Part shown: one piece after another, positions 56,489 through 64,000 of the stretch | How positions within the stretch are numbered: the first letter of the stretch is position 1 | Layout of the letters: each line of letters starts with the position of its first letter | Source: Mycobacterium sp. SMC-2 | GTDB taxonomy: Bacteria; Actinomycetota; Actinomycetes; Mycobacteriales; Mycobacteriaceae | Reading direction: 5' to 3' | Assembly (NCBI RefSeq): GCF_025263485.1 | Contig: NZ_CP079863.1 | Span: 3,596,001 to 3,660,000, forward strand | Length of the DNA stretch: 64,000 nt | Notes under the pieces: model-generated | What the model was told of the DNA's origin: nothing | What the model saw: the letters and a program-made list of their open reading frames with translations, nothing else | Database searches by the model: none | Made by a program: the position numbers and the translations under genes

Positions 56489-56504
56489 TCGAACATGCGT
56501 TCGA
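56489..56504. promoter_or_regulatory. LexA (SOS) box on the 13E12 start codon
   Basis: TCGAACATGCGTTCGA is a perfect match to the mycobacterial SOS box TCGAAC-N4-GTTCGA. The 13E12 ATG (56495) lies in the middle of the box, so LexA binding would cover initiation. Other 13E12 genes in M. tuberculosis are known LexA targets. Confidence 0.85.
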
Positions 56505-57862
56505 GTGATCGTGAGCAGATCGCCGCGGATTACGCCGCGCTGAGCGAGGCCGTCTCCCGCATCCTCGGCCACTCCTACGATGCGCTGACCACTCCGGAAC
56601 GCTTCGCCCACCTCGAACTGCTCGAACGCGAAATGCGGCGGCTGCCCGCGGCCGGCCACGAGCTGATCAACCAGATCGACAGCCAAGCCACCGCGGCCGA
56701 ACTGGGCGGCAAGTTCGCTCACGTGCTGTCCGACCGGCTACGCATCACCCGCGGCGAAGCCACCCGCCGGGTCACGGACGCCCGCACACTCGGCATGCGG
56801 CGCACGCTGACCGGCGAACCGCTGGCGCCGCGGTATGCAGCCACCGCGGCGGCCCAACGCGCCGGCCATATTGGCGCATCCCACCTCACGGTCATCCACC
56901 GCTTCTTCGACGAGCTGCCTTGCTGGGTCGACGACCCCACCCGCGAGGCCGCCGAAGCCGACCTTGCCCGCTGGGCTGGCGAACAGCGCCCGGAAGGCCT
57001 GCGCAAAGTCGCCGACCGCATCACCTGCTATCTCAATCCCGACGGCAGCTACACCGACGCCGACCGTGCGCGCGCCCGCGGGCTGACGCTGGGCAACCAG
57101 CAGGCCGACGGCATGTCCAAGCTCAGCGGCTGGCTGACTCCCGAAGCCCGCGCCACCTGGGAGGCGGTGTTGGCCAAACTCGCCGCACCCGGTATGTGCA
57201 ACCCCGACGACGACACCCCGGTCGTCGGCGGGCCCCCCAGCGAGGAAGCCGTGCAGCGTGACACCCGCACGGCGGCGCAGCGCAACCACGACGGCCTCAA
57301 CGCCGCGCTAAGAGCAACGCTGGCAAGCGGTGAACTGGGCCAGCACAACGGCCTGCCGGCGGCCATCGTGGTGACCACCACCCTCACCGACCTCGAAGCC
57401 GCCGCCGGCAAAGCTTTGACCGCCGGCGGCACCCTGCTGCCGATGTCCGACGTCATCCGCCTGGCCCGCCACGCCCACCACTACCTGGCGATCTTCGACA
57501 AGGGCAAAGCGCTGGGCCTCTATCACACCAAACGGCTGGCCTCGCCGGGACAGCGAATTGTCCTGTACGCCAAGGACCGTGGTTGCTCGGCACCCGGCTG
57601 CGACGTCGCCGGCTACTACTGCGAAGTCCACCACGTCGAAGATTGGGCCGACACGCGCCGCACGGATATCGACCAACTCACCCTGGCCTGCGGACCCCAC
57701 CACCGGCTCCTCGAGAAGGGCTGGACCACCCGAAGACGCGCCAACGGCGACGTCGAATGGATCCCACCGCCGCATCTCGACCGTGGGCAGCCCCGCACCA
57801 ACACCTTTCACCACCCCGAGAAGTTGATGTCAGACGGGGACGAGGACGACGACCCGCCGTAG
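56495..57862 (+). CDS. 13E12-repeat family protein (DUF222 + HNH endonuclease)
   Basis: A 455-residue protein of the mycobacterial REP13E12 family. Residues 1-330 are DUF222 ([76 protein letters not shown]). Residues 355-425 carry an HNH-type nuclease with zinc cysteines in [24 protein letters not shown] and [11 protein letters not shown]. Family genes are mobile and SOS-induced; the exact role is unknown. The coding frame is intact, and its LexA box overlaps the start. Confidence 0.9.
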   Translation: MRSSDREQIAADYAALSEAVSRILGHSYDALTTPERFAHLELLEREMRRLPAAGHELINQIDSQATAAELGGKFAHVLSDRLRITRGEATRRVTDARTLGMRRTLTGEPLAPRYAATAAAQRAGHIGASHLTVIHRFFDELPCWVDDPTREAAEADLARWAGEQRPEGLRKVADRITCYLNPDGSYTDADRARARGLTLGNQQADGMSKLSGWLTPEARATWEAVLAKLAAPGMCNPDDDTPVVGGPPSEEAVQRDTRTAAQRNHDGLNAALRATLASGELGQHNGLPAAIVVTTTLTDLEAAAGKALTAGGTLLPMSDVIRLARHAHHYLAIFDKGKALGLYHTKRLASPGQRIVLYAKDRGCSAPGCDVAGYYCEVHHVEDWADTRRTDIDQLTLACGPHHRLLEKGWTTRRRANGDVEWIPPPHLDRGQPRTNTFHHPEKLMSDGDEDDDPP

Positions 57863-57971
57863 CGATCACACTATTGATCCGCTCCGTGGCCAGCGGGTAG
57901 CGTAGTGCTGCCAATTACGACACGGTAAGTAGCGTAATTGCGGACCCCCGTTCACCGAGAGGATCGGCTCG

Positions 57972-59903
57972 ATGCGCAGCGCCTATGCCGGCCATCCCTT
58001 CACCACGTCAACGGCGGAGATCGAGGCCGCCCTCGCGGATGTCAGCATCCCGACGCTTCTGCTTTCGCTCGTGCACATCACTGGCGATCCGCGCTTCATC
58101 CGCGACTTCAAGCAGATGGGTGTCTTCCTCAACGAGATTCAGGGATTCATGTCCGAGGAGGACAAGGCCCGGGCCCGCGCGGCGGCCCTGCCGGTGATCA
58201 CCGATTACCGGGACCGCGGTTGCCCCGAGCCAAAGCCGCTGAGCCTCGACCTCATTCGGGAGATGATGGACTGGGCGGCCTGCGAGCACGTGACCGACGA
58301 CTACCTGCCGTTGATCCTGGAAGAGATGGACCTCGACGGCGCCGATCCGCGCCGCCCGCCGGCCCTGCCGGCGGAAAGCGCGGCCGACGTTCCCGTCCTC
58401 GTCGTCGGCTGCGGCGAATCGGGCATCCTGGCCGGAATCCGGCTCAAGCAGGCCAACATCCCGTTCACCATCGTCGAGAAGAATGCCGGCCCGGGCGGAA
58501 CTTGGTGGGAGAACAGCTATCCCGGCGCCCGCGTCGACGTGGCGAATCACTTCTATTGCTATAGCTTCGAACCCAACAACGACTGGACGCACTTCTTCGC
58601 CGAGCAGCACGAGCTGCAGGACTATTTCACCCAGGTCATGGCGAAGCACGATCTGGCCGAGCATGTGCTGTGGAACACGGAAATGCAGGCCGCCGAGTGG
58701 ATCGACGACGACGCCACCTGGAGCATCCGGCTGCGCGGCGCCGACGGCCAGACGAGCACCGTGCGCGCGCGGGCCCTGATCACCGCGGTCGGTCAGCTGA
58801 ACCGGCCCAACATTCCCGACTTCGACGGTGCCGATAGCTTCGCGGGACCCTCGTTCCACTCGGCCGCCTGGGACCACTCCGTCGACCTGGGCGGCAAGCG
58901 GGTCGCTCTCATCGGCGCCGGCGCCAGCGGATTCCAGATCGCCCCCGCCATCGCCCCGGATGTCGAGCACCTCACCGTGTTTCAGCGGACCGCGCAGTGG
59001 ATGTTCCCCAACCCTATGTATCACGACGAGGTCGGCGAAGGTATGCGCTGGGCCATGCGCCACCTGCCGTTCTACGGTCGGTGGTACCGCTTTCTCGTCC
59101 TTTGGCCCGGGTCCGACAAGGGTCTGGACGCCGCGGAAAGCGACCCGGACTACGCCGATCAAGAACACGCCGTCAGCGACATCAACGCCGCCGCCCAGAT
59201 GATGTTCTCCCAATGGATCACCAGCCAGGTCGGTGAAGGGCACGACCTGTTGAGCAAGGTGATGCCCGACTATCCCGCCTGCGGCAAACGGACCCTGCAG
59301 GACAATGGCAGCTGGCTGCAGACGCTGCAACGCGACAACGTCGACTTGGTGCGCACACCCATCCGGCAGATCACGCCACGCGGAATCGTCACCGAAGACG
59401 GTGTGACGCACACCGTCGACATCATCGTGTACGCCACGGGATTCCGGCACACCGACGTGTTGTGGCCGCTGAAAGTCACCGGCCGCGACGGGGTCGACCT
59501 GCGCGAGATGTGGGGGAGCCGGCCGTACGCCTACCTCGGCATCACCGTCCCGAAGTTCCCCAACTTCTTCATCATCTACGGGCCCGGGACCCACCTCGCC
59601 CACGGGGGCAGCCTCATCTTCCAGTCCGAACTGCAGATGCGCTACATCGACCAGTGCCTGGCGCGGCTGGCCGAGGCCGACGTGCATTCGCTGGAGCCCA
59701 AGCCCGACGCCGCCGCCGACTGGCATCAACGGACGCAGACCCAAATCAAGAAGATGGTGTGGGCGCATCCCGCTGTCAAACATTCCTACTTCAAGAACGC
59801 CGACGGAGAGATCCACACCGTCAGTCCGTGGCGCCTCAACGAGTACTGGGCCGCGGTGCGCGAGCCCGACTGGTCACAGTTTGTTGTGCGGCAAAGGAAG
59901 TGA
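57972..59903 (+). CDS. Type I Baeyer-Villiger monooxygenase (HAPMO-like)
   Basis: A 643-residue FAD/NADPH enzyme converting ketones to esters or lactones. N-terminal extension of about 135 residues, then Rossmann fold VVGCGESG (144-151), the BVMO fingerprint FAGPSFHSAAWD (Phe290, Gly292, His296, Trp300, Asp301) and the second NADPH fold LIGAGASG. Length and extension resemble 4-hydroxyacetophenone monooxygenase. Start ATG 57972 with GAGAGGA upstream. The next gene, a Zn-ADH, starts 11 bases later, so a ketone/alcohol pathway is likely. Confidence 0.9.
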   Translation: MRSAYAGHPFTTSTAEIEAALADVSIPTLLLSLVHITGDPRFIRDFKQMGVFLNEIQGFMSEEDKARARAAALPVITDYRDRGCPEPKPLSLDLIREMMDWAACEHVTDDYLPLILEEMDLDGADPRRPPALPAESAADVPVLVVGCGESGILAGIRLKQANIPFTIVEKNAGPGGTWWENSYPGARVDVANHFYCYSFEPNNDWTHFFAEQHELQDYFTQVMAKHDLAEHVLWNTEMQAAEWIDDDATWSIRLRGADGQTSTVRARALITAVGQLNRPNIPDFDGADSFAGPSFHSAAWDHSVDLGGKRVALIGAGASGFQIAPAIAPDVEHLTVFQRTAQWMFPNPMYHDEVGEGMRWAMRHLPFYGRWYRFLVLWPGSDKGLDAAESDPDYADQEHAVSDINAAAQMMFSQWITSQVGEGHDLLSKVMPDYPACGKRTLQDNGSWLQTLQRDNVDLVRTPIRQITPRGIVTEDGVTHTVDIIVYATGFRHTDVLWPLKVTGRDGVDLREMWGSRPYAYLGITVPKFPNFFIIYGPGTHLAHGGSLIFQSELQMRYIDQCLARLAEADVHSLEPKPDAAADWHQRTQTQIKKMVWAHPAVKHSYFKNADGEIHTVSPWRLNEYWAAVREPDWSQFVVRQRK

Positions 59904-59913
59904 GCATGCCAAT

Positions 59914-60939
59914 ATGCGTACGGTAGTCGTCGACGGCCCCCAGAGCATCCGGGTCGACACGCGACCCGATCCCGCGCTTCCGGGCCCCGACGGGGCGATC
60001 GTCGAGGTCACCGCAGCCGGCATCTGTGGATCCGACCTGCATTTCTACGAGGCCGATTTCCCGATGCCCGACCCGATTGCGCTGGGGCACGAAGCGATTG
60101 GCACCGTCGTCGAGGCGGGGCCGCAGGTGCGCAACGTCAAGGTGGGCGACGTCGTGATGGTGTCATCGGTCACCGGATGCGGCGCCTGCGCGGGTTGCGC
60201 CACCCGCGATCCGGTCATGTGCCACAATGGCTTTCAGATCTTCGGTGGAGGCGTTCTCGGCGGTGCTCAGGCCGACCTGCTGGCGGTGCCGGCGGCCGAC
60301 TTCCAGCTGCTCAAGATGCCGGAAGCGATCAGCACTGAACAGGCCCTGTTGCTGACCGACAACCTCGCCACCGGTTGGGCGGCGGCGCAACGCGCCGACA
60401 TCCCGCTCGGTGGCACCGTGGCGGTCATCGGCTTGGGCGCTGTCGGGCTGTGCTCGTTGCGCAGTGCGCTGTTCCAGGGCGCCGCCACGGTTTTCGCGGT
60501 CGATCAGGTGGAGGGGCGGCTGGACCGCGCCGCCAAGTGGGGAGCAACGCCCCTTAAGGCGCCGGCGGTCGGGGTCATCCTCGACGCCACCGGAGGACGC
60601 GGCGCCGACGCGGTGATCGATGCCGTCGCCACGGACGCTTCCCTGACGGACGCGCTCAATGCCGTGCGGCCGGGAGGTACCGTCTCGGTTGTCGGCGTGC
60701 ACGACATGAATCCGTTCCCGCTCAACGCCCTGGGCTGCCTGATCCGCAGCATCACGCTCCGGATGACGACGGCGCCGGTGCAGCGCACCTGGCCGGAATT
60801 GATCCCGCTGCTGCAGTCCGGGCGGTTAGACGTCGATGGCATCTTCACCACGACGCTGCCGTTGGAGCAGGCGGCGGAGGGCTACGCGACCGCCGCGTCG
60901 CGGTCGGGCGACGACGTCAAAATCCTGCTGACGCCCTAG
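59914..60939 (+). CDS. Zinc-dependent alcohol dehydrogenase (Rv1895-like)
   Basis: A 341-residue medium-chain ADH: AAGICGSDLHFY, GHEAIGTVVEAG, structural zinc cysteines in GCGACAGCATRDPVMC, and NAD motif GLGAVGLCS. ATG 59914 is 11 bases after the BVMO stop. M. tuberculosis has Rv1895 at this position without the BVMO, so the ADH is ancestral and the BVMO was probably added upstream. Could supply the ketone or use the BVMO product. Confidence 0.88.
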   Translation: MRTVVVDGPQSIRVDTRPDPALPGPDGAIVEVTAAGICGSDLHFYEADFPMPDPIALGHEAIGTVVEAGPQVRNVKVGDVVMVSSVTGCGACAGCATRDPVMCHNGFQIFGGGVLGGAQADLLAVPAADFQLLKMPEAISTEQALLLTDNLATGWAAAQRADIPLGGTVAVIGLGAVGLCSLRSALFQGAATVFAVDQVEGRLDRAAKWGATPLKAPAVGVILDATGGRGADAVIDAVATDASLTDALNAVRPGGTVSVVGVHDMNPFPLNALGCLIRSITLRMTTAPVQRTWPELIPLLQSGRLDVDGIFTTTLPLEQAAEGYATAASRSGDDVKILLTP

Positions 60940-60945
60940 CGCGGT

Positions 60946-61857
60946 TTACCGTGTCGCCGTGATGTATTGGGATCGCATGAAACTGTCGATCTTGACGTCG
61001 ACATCCGGCGGGGTCATCCCGTAACCGGCCTGCAACTCGAGGGTGTTGCGGACCGGTTCGACCGCCCAACCGTGGGCGGCCAACCGTTCCGCGGGGTCCG
61101 TCTGCGGCTCGTATGTCAGGGCGGAGAAATCGACGGTGCCGGACACGTTGACGCCGGGATGCGCTGTTTCCAGGGCCTCGAGCCGGTCGCGGTCCAGACG
61201 GGACCCCAGCGCTCCGATGGCGATCCGACTGCCGGGCGCACTGAGTCCGCTGATCCGGGTGAAGAGCGTGTTCTGGGCCTCGTCGGTCAGGTAGGGCAGC
61301 ACCCCCTCCACCGACCAGGCGCTCGGGCGTTCGACGTCGAAACCGGCCGCTTCCAACGCCCTGGACCAGTCGGTGCGCAGATCGGCGGCGACCCCGACCC
61401 TGCGGGCCTTGGGCTGGGCGCCCTGCTCGCTGAGCACGCGCGCCTTGAATTCCAGCACCTTTGGCAGGTCGACCTCGAAAACGGTTGTGCCCGGCGGCCA
61501 TTCGAGTCGATACGCGCGGGAGTCCAGCCCGGCGGCGATGATCACGGCCTGACGTATGCCCGCGGCACCGGCGGCGTCGAAGAAGTCGTCGAAGAACCGC
61601 GTCTGCACGCCGTAGAGGCGGGGGAAGGCCGTCTGGTCTTCGGAGGTTCCCGGGTTGGCAAGCGTGCCTACCAAATAGGGGTCGTGCGAGGCGGCGATGA
61701 AGACCTTGGCGTACTCGTCCCGGACCAGCGGCCGTGGGCTCAACCCGTGCAGCGCACGCCATGCCGCCACCAGCAAGGCGGTGTAGCCCACGCTGCTGAC
61801 GATGTCCCAGTTATCATCGTCGGAACGGAGCGAGCCGAACTCGGGCGTGGTGTTCAT
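60946..61857 (-). CDS. S-adenosylmethionine-dependent methyltransferase (Rv1896c-like)
   Basis: A 303-residue Leucine carboxymethyltransferase/PPM-type family protein: [38 protein letters not shown] (SAM pocket), [18 protein letters not shown], and [25 protein letters not shown] 61857 has GGGAGGGG nearby and gives the length recalled for Rv1896c. Mycobacteria carry many paralogues; substrate unknown. Confidence 0.9.
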   Translation of the reverse strand: MNTTPEFGSLRSDDDNWDIVSSVGYTALLVAAWRALHGLSPRPLVRDEYAKVFIAASHDPYLVGTLANPGTSEDQTAFPRLYGVQTRFFDDFFDAAGAAGIRQAVIIAAGLDSRAYRLEWPPGTTVFEVDLPKVLEFKARVLSEQGAQPKARRVGVAADLRTDWSRALEAAGFDVERPSAWSVEGVLPYLTDEAQNTLFTRISGLSAPGSRIAIGALGSRLDRDRLEALETAHPGVNVSGTVDFSALTYEPQTDPAERLAAHGWAVEPVRNTLELQAGYGMTPPDVDVKIDSFMRSQYITATR

Positions 61858-61923
61858 GGTCGCCCCTCCCATCAACGACCGGCTACGAAAAGCCTGGACA
61901 TTGAACCTACCTGCAGTCGGGTC

Positions 61924-62355
61924 TCAGAGCTCCAGCAGCACCGTGACGGGACCGTCGTTGACCAGTTCGACCTGCATGTTCGCGCCGAACATCCCCGTTT
62001 GGACCTGCGCGCCCAGCCCCTGCAGCGCCTCGGCGAACGCCGCGACCAGCGGCTCGGCGACCGCGCCCGGAGCGGCCGCGTTCCACGAGGGTCGCCGGCC
62101 CTTGGCGGTGTCGGCGTACAGGGTGAACTGACTGACGACCAAGATCGGCGCGTTGGTGTCGGCGGCCGACCGCTCGTCGTCGAGAATGCGTAGATACCAG
62201 AGCTTTTCAGCGAGCCGCCGCGCCGTGTCGAGGTCATCGCTGTGCGTCACACCGACGAAGGCAAGCAGGCCTTGACCGTCCGGCCGGATCGCGCCCACCA
62301 CGTCGCCGCCTACCGTCACCGTCGCCGACGTCACCCGTTGCACCAAGACTCGCAT
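61924..62355 (-). CDS. dtd: D-aminoacyl-tRNA deacylase
   Basis: A 143-residue DTD that hydrolyses D-aminoacyl-tRNA. Motifs: [54 protein letters not shown] and the cross-subunit Gly-cisPro region [23 protein letters not shown], with ATG 62355. Order equals Rv1897c. Confidence 0.95.
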   Translation of the reverse strand: MRVLVQRVTSATVTVGGDVVGAIRPDGQGLLAFVGVTHSDDLDTARRLAEKLWYLRILDDERSAADTNAPILVVSQFTLYADTAKGRRPSWNAAAPGAVAEPLVAAFAEALQGLGAQVQTGMFGANMQVELVNDGPVTVLLEL

Positions 62356-62394
62356 GGCCTCGATGCTGCCAGTAGGGGTCGGTATCCTCGTCGT

Positions 62395-62700
62395 GTGTCC
62401 GTGCTCGTCGCTTTCTCCGTCACGCCGATGGGTGTGGGCGAAGGTGTCGGCGAAATCGTCGCCGAAGCGGTTCGGGTGGTCCGCGATTCCGGACTGCCCA
62501 ACAAGACGGATTCGATGTTCACCGTGATCGAGGGCGAAACCTGGGAAGAAGTGATGGCGGTGGTGCAGCGCGCGGTGGAGGCGGTGGCCGCCCGCGCTCC
62601 CCGGGTGAGCACGGTGATCAAGGCGGACTGGCGGGCCGGCGTCAGCGACGCGATGACGCGCAAGGTCGCCTCCGTCGAGCGCTACCTCGAAGACGGTTAG
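62395..62700 (+). CDS. MTH1187/YkoF-type thiamine-binding protein (Rv1898-like)
   Basis: A 101-residue small dimeric protein: [48 protein letters not shown] is the MTH1187 family pattern. Start GTG 62395, with the 3' end overlapping the macro-domain gene by four bases. Members bind thiamine or related heterocycles; not proven here. Confidence 0.85.
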   Translation: MSVLVAFSVTPMGVGEGVGEIVAEAVRVVRDSGLPNKTDSMFTVIEGETWEEVMAVVQRAVEAVAARAPRVSTVIKADWRAGVSDAMTRKVASVERYLEDG

Positions 62701-63191
62701 CCCGCAACGGCGTCACGGAACGCGCGCTCGGCAGCGTCGCCGTGGACCGCGAACACCACCTTCTCCAGCGAGCCCGCCGGGTGCCGCCGGACGGCGTCGA
62801 CCATCAGCCGCGCCGCCTCGTCCAGCGGGAAGCCGCCGACGCCGGTACCGAAGGCCACCAGACCCAGCGTGCGGCAGCCGAGCTCGTCGGCCTTGCGCAG
62901 CGTGGAGGCGACGGCCCGCGCGATGATCTCCGCCGAGGTCGGGCCGCCGAGCTCCATGGTCGCGGCGTGGATGACGTAGCGCGCCGGCATGTCGCCGGCC
63001 GTGGTCTCGACGGCGTCCCCGAGATCGATGGGCGCCTTCTGCTTCGATTCACGCTGCACCGCCTGGCCGCCTGCGCGGGCGATGGCCGCGGCAACACCGC
63101 CGCCGTGCCGCAGTTGCGTGTTGGCCGCGTTGGCGATCGCGTCGAGTTCGAGTGTGGTGACGTCCGCCTGCAAAACCTCCAGCTCGATCAT
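62697..63191 (-). CDS. Macro-domain protein (LppD-like, without lipobox)
   Basis: A 164-residue ADP-ribose-binding macro domain: [37 protein letters not shown] (ADP-ribose loop), [16 protein letters not shown] and [24 protein letters not shown]. tuberculosis LppD is longer and has a lipoprotein signal; here the frame starts at ATG 63191 with no signal, and the region upstream is a tandem repeat. Likely removes ADP-ribose or hydrolyses ADP-ribose 1''-phosphate. Confidence 0.88.
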   Translation of the reverse strand: MIELEVLQADVTTLELDAIANAANTQLRHGGGVAAAIARAGGQAVQRESKQKAPIDLGDAVETTAGDMPARYVIHAATMELGGPTSAEIIARAVASTLRKADELGCRTLGLVAFGTGVGGFPLDEAARLMVDAVRRHPAGSLEKVVFAVHGDAAERAFRDAVAG

Positions 63192-63201
63192 CGGCTCATT
63201 G

Positions 63202-63272
63202 TCTCTCAGCCCTTGGTCTCTCAGCCCTGGTCTCTCAGCCCTGGTCTCTCAGCCCTGGTCTCTCAGCCCTGC
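63202..63272. repeat. Five 14-bp tandem repeats upstream of cinA
   Basis: Unit TCTCTCAGCCCTGG repeated: 63202-63216 (15 nt, one extra T), 63217-63230, 63231-63244, 63245-63258, and 63259-63272 (ends GC). The array lies between the macro-domain start and cinA and resembles a variable-number repeat. Confidence 0.93.
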
Positions 63273-63282
63273 CAGTAGGCTC

Positions 63283-64000
63283 ATGGCGGTGAGCGCACGC
63301 GCAGGCATCGTCGTCACCGGAACCGAAGTCCTCACCGGGCGCGTCCGAGATGCGAACGGCCCGTGGATCGCCGATCGCCTGCTGGAGCTGGGCGTCGAGT
63401 TGGCGCACATCACGATCTGCGGCGACCGTCCAGCCGACATCGAGGCGCAGCTGCGCTTCCTCGCGGAGGAGGGCGTGGACCTGATCGTCACCAGCGGCGG
63501 CCTGGGGCCCACGGCCGACGATATGACGGTTGAGGTCGTGGCCCAATTCTGCGGCCGCGATCTGGTGTTGGACGACGAGACCGAGAACAAGATCGCGAAC
63601 ATCCTCAAAAAGCTGATGGTGCGCTTCGAGGGTGTCGACTTCGAGGCGGTGCGCGCCGCCAATCGCAAGCAGGCGATGATTCCCGCCGGGGCCCAAGTGC
63701 TCGACCCGGTGGGCACCGCGCCCGGCGTCGTCGTGCCGGGCAAGCCGACGGTCATCGTGCTTCCGGGGCCCCCGCGCGAGCTGCAGCCGATGTGGCGCCG
63801 GGCCATCGCGACGCCCGCGGCGCAGCAGGCGATCGCCGGCCGAACGCTCTACCGACAGGAGACCGTGCGGATGTTCGGGCTGCCCGAGTCGGGTCTGGCC
63901 GACACGCTGCGGGCCGCCGAGGCGTCGGTGCCCGGGTTCGAGGCGCTCGAGATCACCACCTGCCTGCGGCGCGGCGAGATCGAGATGGTCACGCGCTACG
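63283..64000 (+). CDS. cinA: CinA-family protein, partial
   Basis: Only the first 239 codons are in the window; it continues past 64000. The N-terminal MoaB/MogA-like (COG1058) domain is complete enough to identify: [69 protein letters not shown], and [25 protein letters not shown]. CinA combines this domain with a C-terminal nicotinamide mononucleotide deamidase domain, which must lie outside the window. Order equals Rv1901. Confidence 0.9.
   Translation, partial: MAVSARAGIVVTGTEVLTGRVRDANGPWIADRLLELGVELAHITICGDRPADIEAQLRFLAEEGVDLIVTSGGLGPTADDMTVEVVAQFCGRDLVLDDETENKIANILKKLMVRFEGVDFEAVRAANRKQAMIPAGAQVLDPVGTAPGVVVPGKPTVIVLPGPPRELQPMWRRAIATPAAQQAIAGRTLYRQETVRMFGLPESGLADTLRAAEASVPGFEALEITTCLRRGEIEMVTRY

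Noticed and set aside
54393..60939. Prophage remnant
   Set aside because: There is an IS110 transposase and a 13E12 gene, but no integrase, capsid, terminase or attachment duplication was seen.

Overview
The window is high-GC chromosomal DNA from a slow-growing, non-tuberculous Mycobacterium, most like the M. avium complex. The evidence is an antigen 85B gene, an Apa/FAP C-terminus, RpfC, a secreted chorismate mutase, LppE, CYP140, BfrA and GlnA3 in the order known from the M. tuberculosis segment Rv1860 (apa) to Rv1901 (cinA). Species is inference. Mtb locus names are from memory of gene order and length, not from a search.

Layout. 1-2464: end of apa, GlsB-like membrane protein, adhA, CAAX protease. 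2498-9933: genes I do not recall in the Mtb segment, with a divergent AraC regulator/P450 pair, phosphoketolase xfp followed by a 61-bp tandem repeat, an SDR, a GNAT and a UppP paralogue. 10101-19678: fused class III CoA-transferase, TLP1-type thiolase, epimerase/PPDK-like protein, then a leftward string with a ferredoxin-reductase-like flavoprotein, DUF72, HhH, TfoX and Ddn-like genes. 19734-24508: secreted Asn/Pro/Gly-rich protein, PilZ/PH-like small protein, Lon protease with a possible HspR site, and an SCP2-PhyH fusion. 24573-32745: lldD2, DUF1810, leftward ahpC-ahpD-GH13 opposite an intact oxyR, small enzymes, and bfd/bfrA around tandem IdeR boxes. 32863-40692: MFS pump with a winged-helix tail, CMD-like protein, LLM oxidoreductase, glnA3 coupled to an amidohydrolase, acyltransferase coupled to SRPBCC, small secreted protein. 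40814-47350: leftward SnoaL-like, cyp140, lppE, SDR, SRPBCC, rpfC, chorismate mutase and fbpB.

47948-64000: DUF7159 protein; a leftward CYP125-like/Zn-ADH/YceI operon with a KstR-like palindrome upstream; Rv1891-Rv1893-like small genes; a nitronate monooxygenase with a full KstR-motif match; an accessory islet (membrane protein, IS110-family transposase, 13E12 HNH protein with a perfect LexA box on its start codon); a Baeyer-Villiger monooxygenase tightly followed by a Zn-ADH; methyltransferase, dtd, thiamine-binding protein, macro domain, a 14-bp repeat array and the start of cinA.

Themes: lipid and sterol oxidation (three P450s, BVMO, three zinc ADHs, KstR-type sites), peroxide and iron defence (OxyR/AhpCD, IdeR/BfrA), and secreted cell-envelope proteins. 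No tRNA, rRNA or CRISPR array was seen. The strongest undescribed-looking modules are the CYP125-like operon, the MFS-winged-helix fusion, the SCP2-PhyH fusion and the BVMO-ADH pair.
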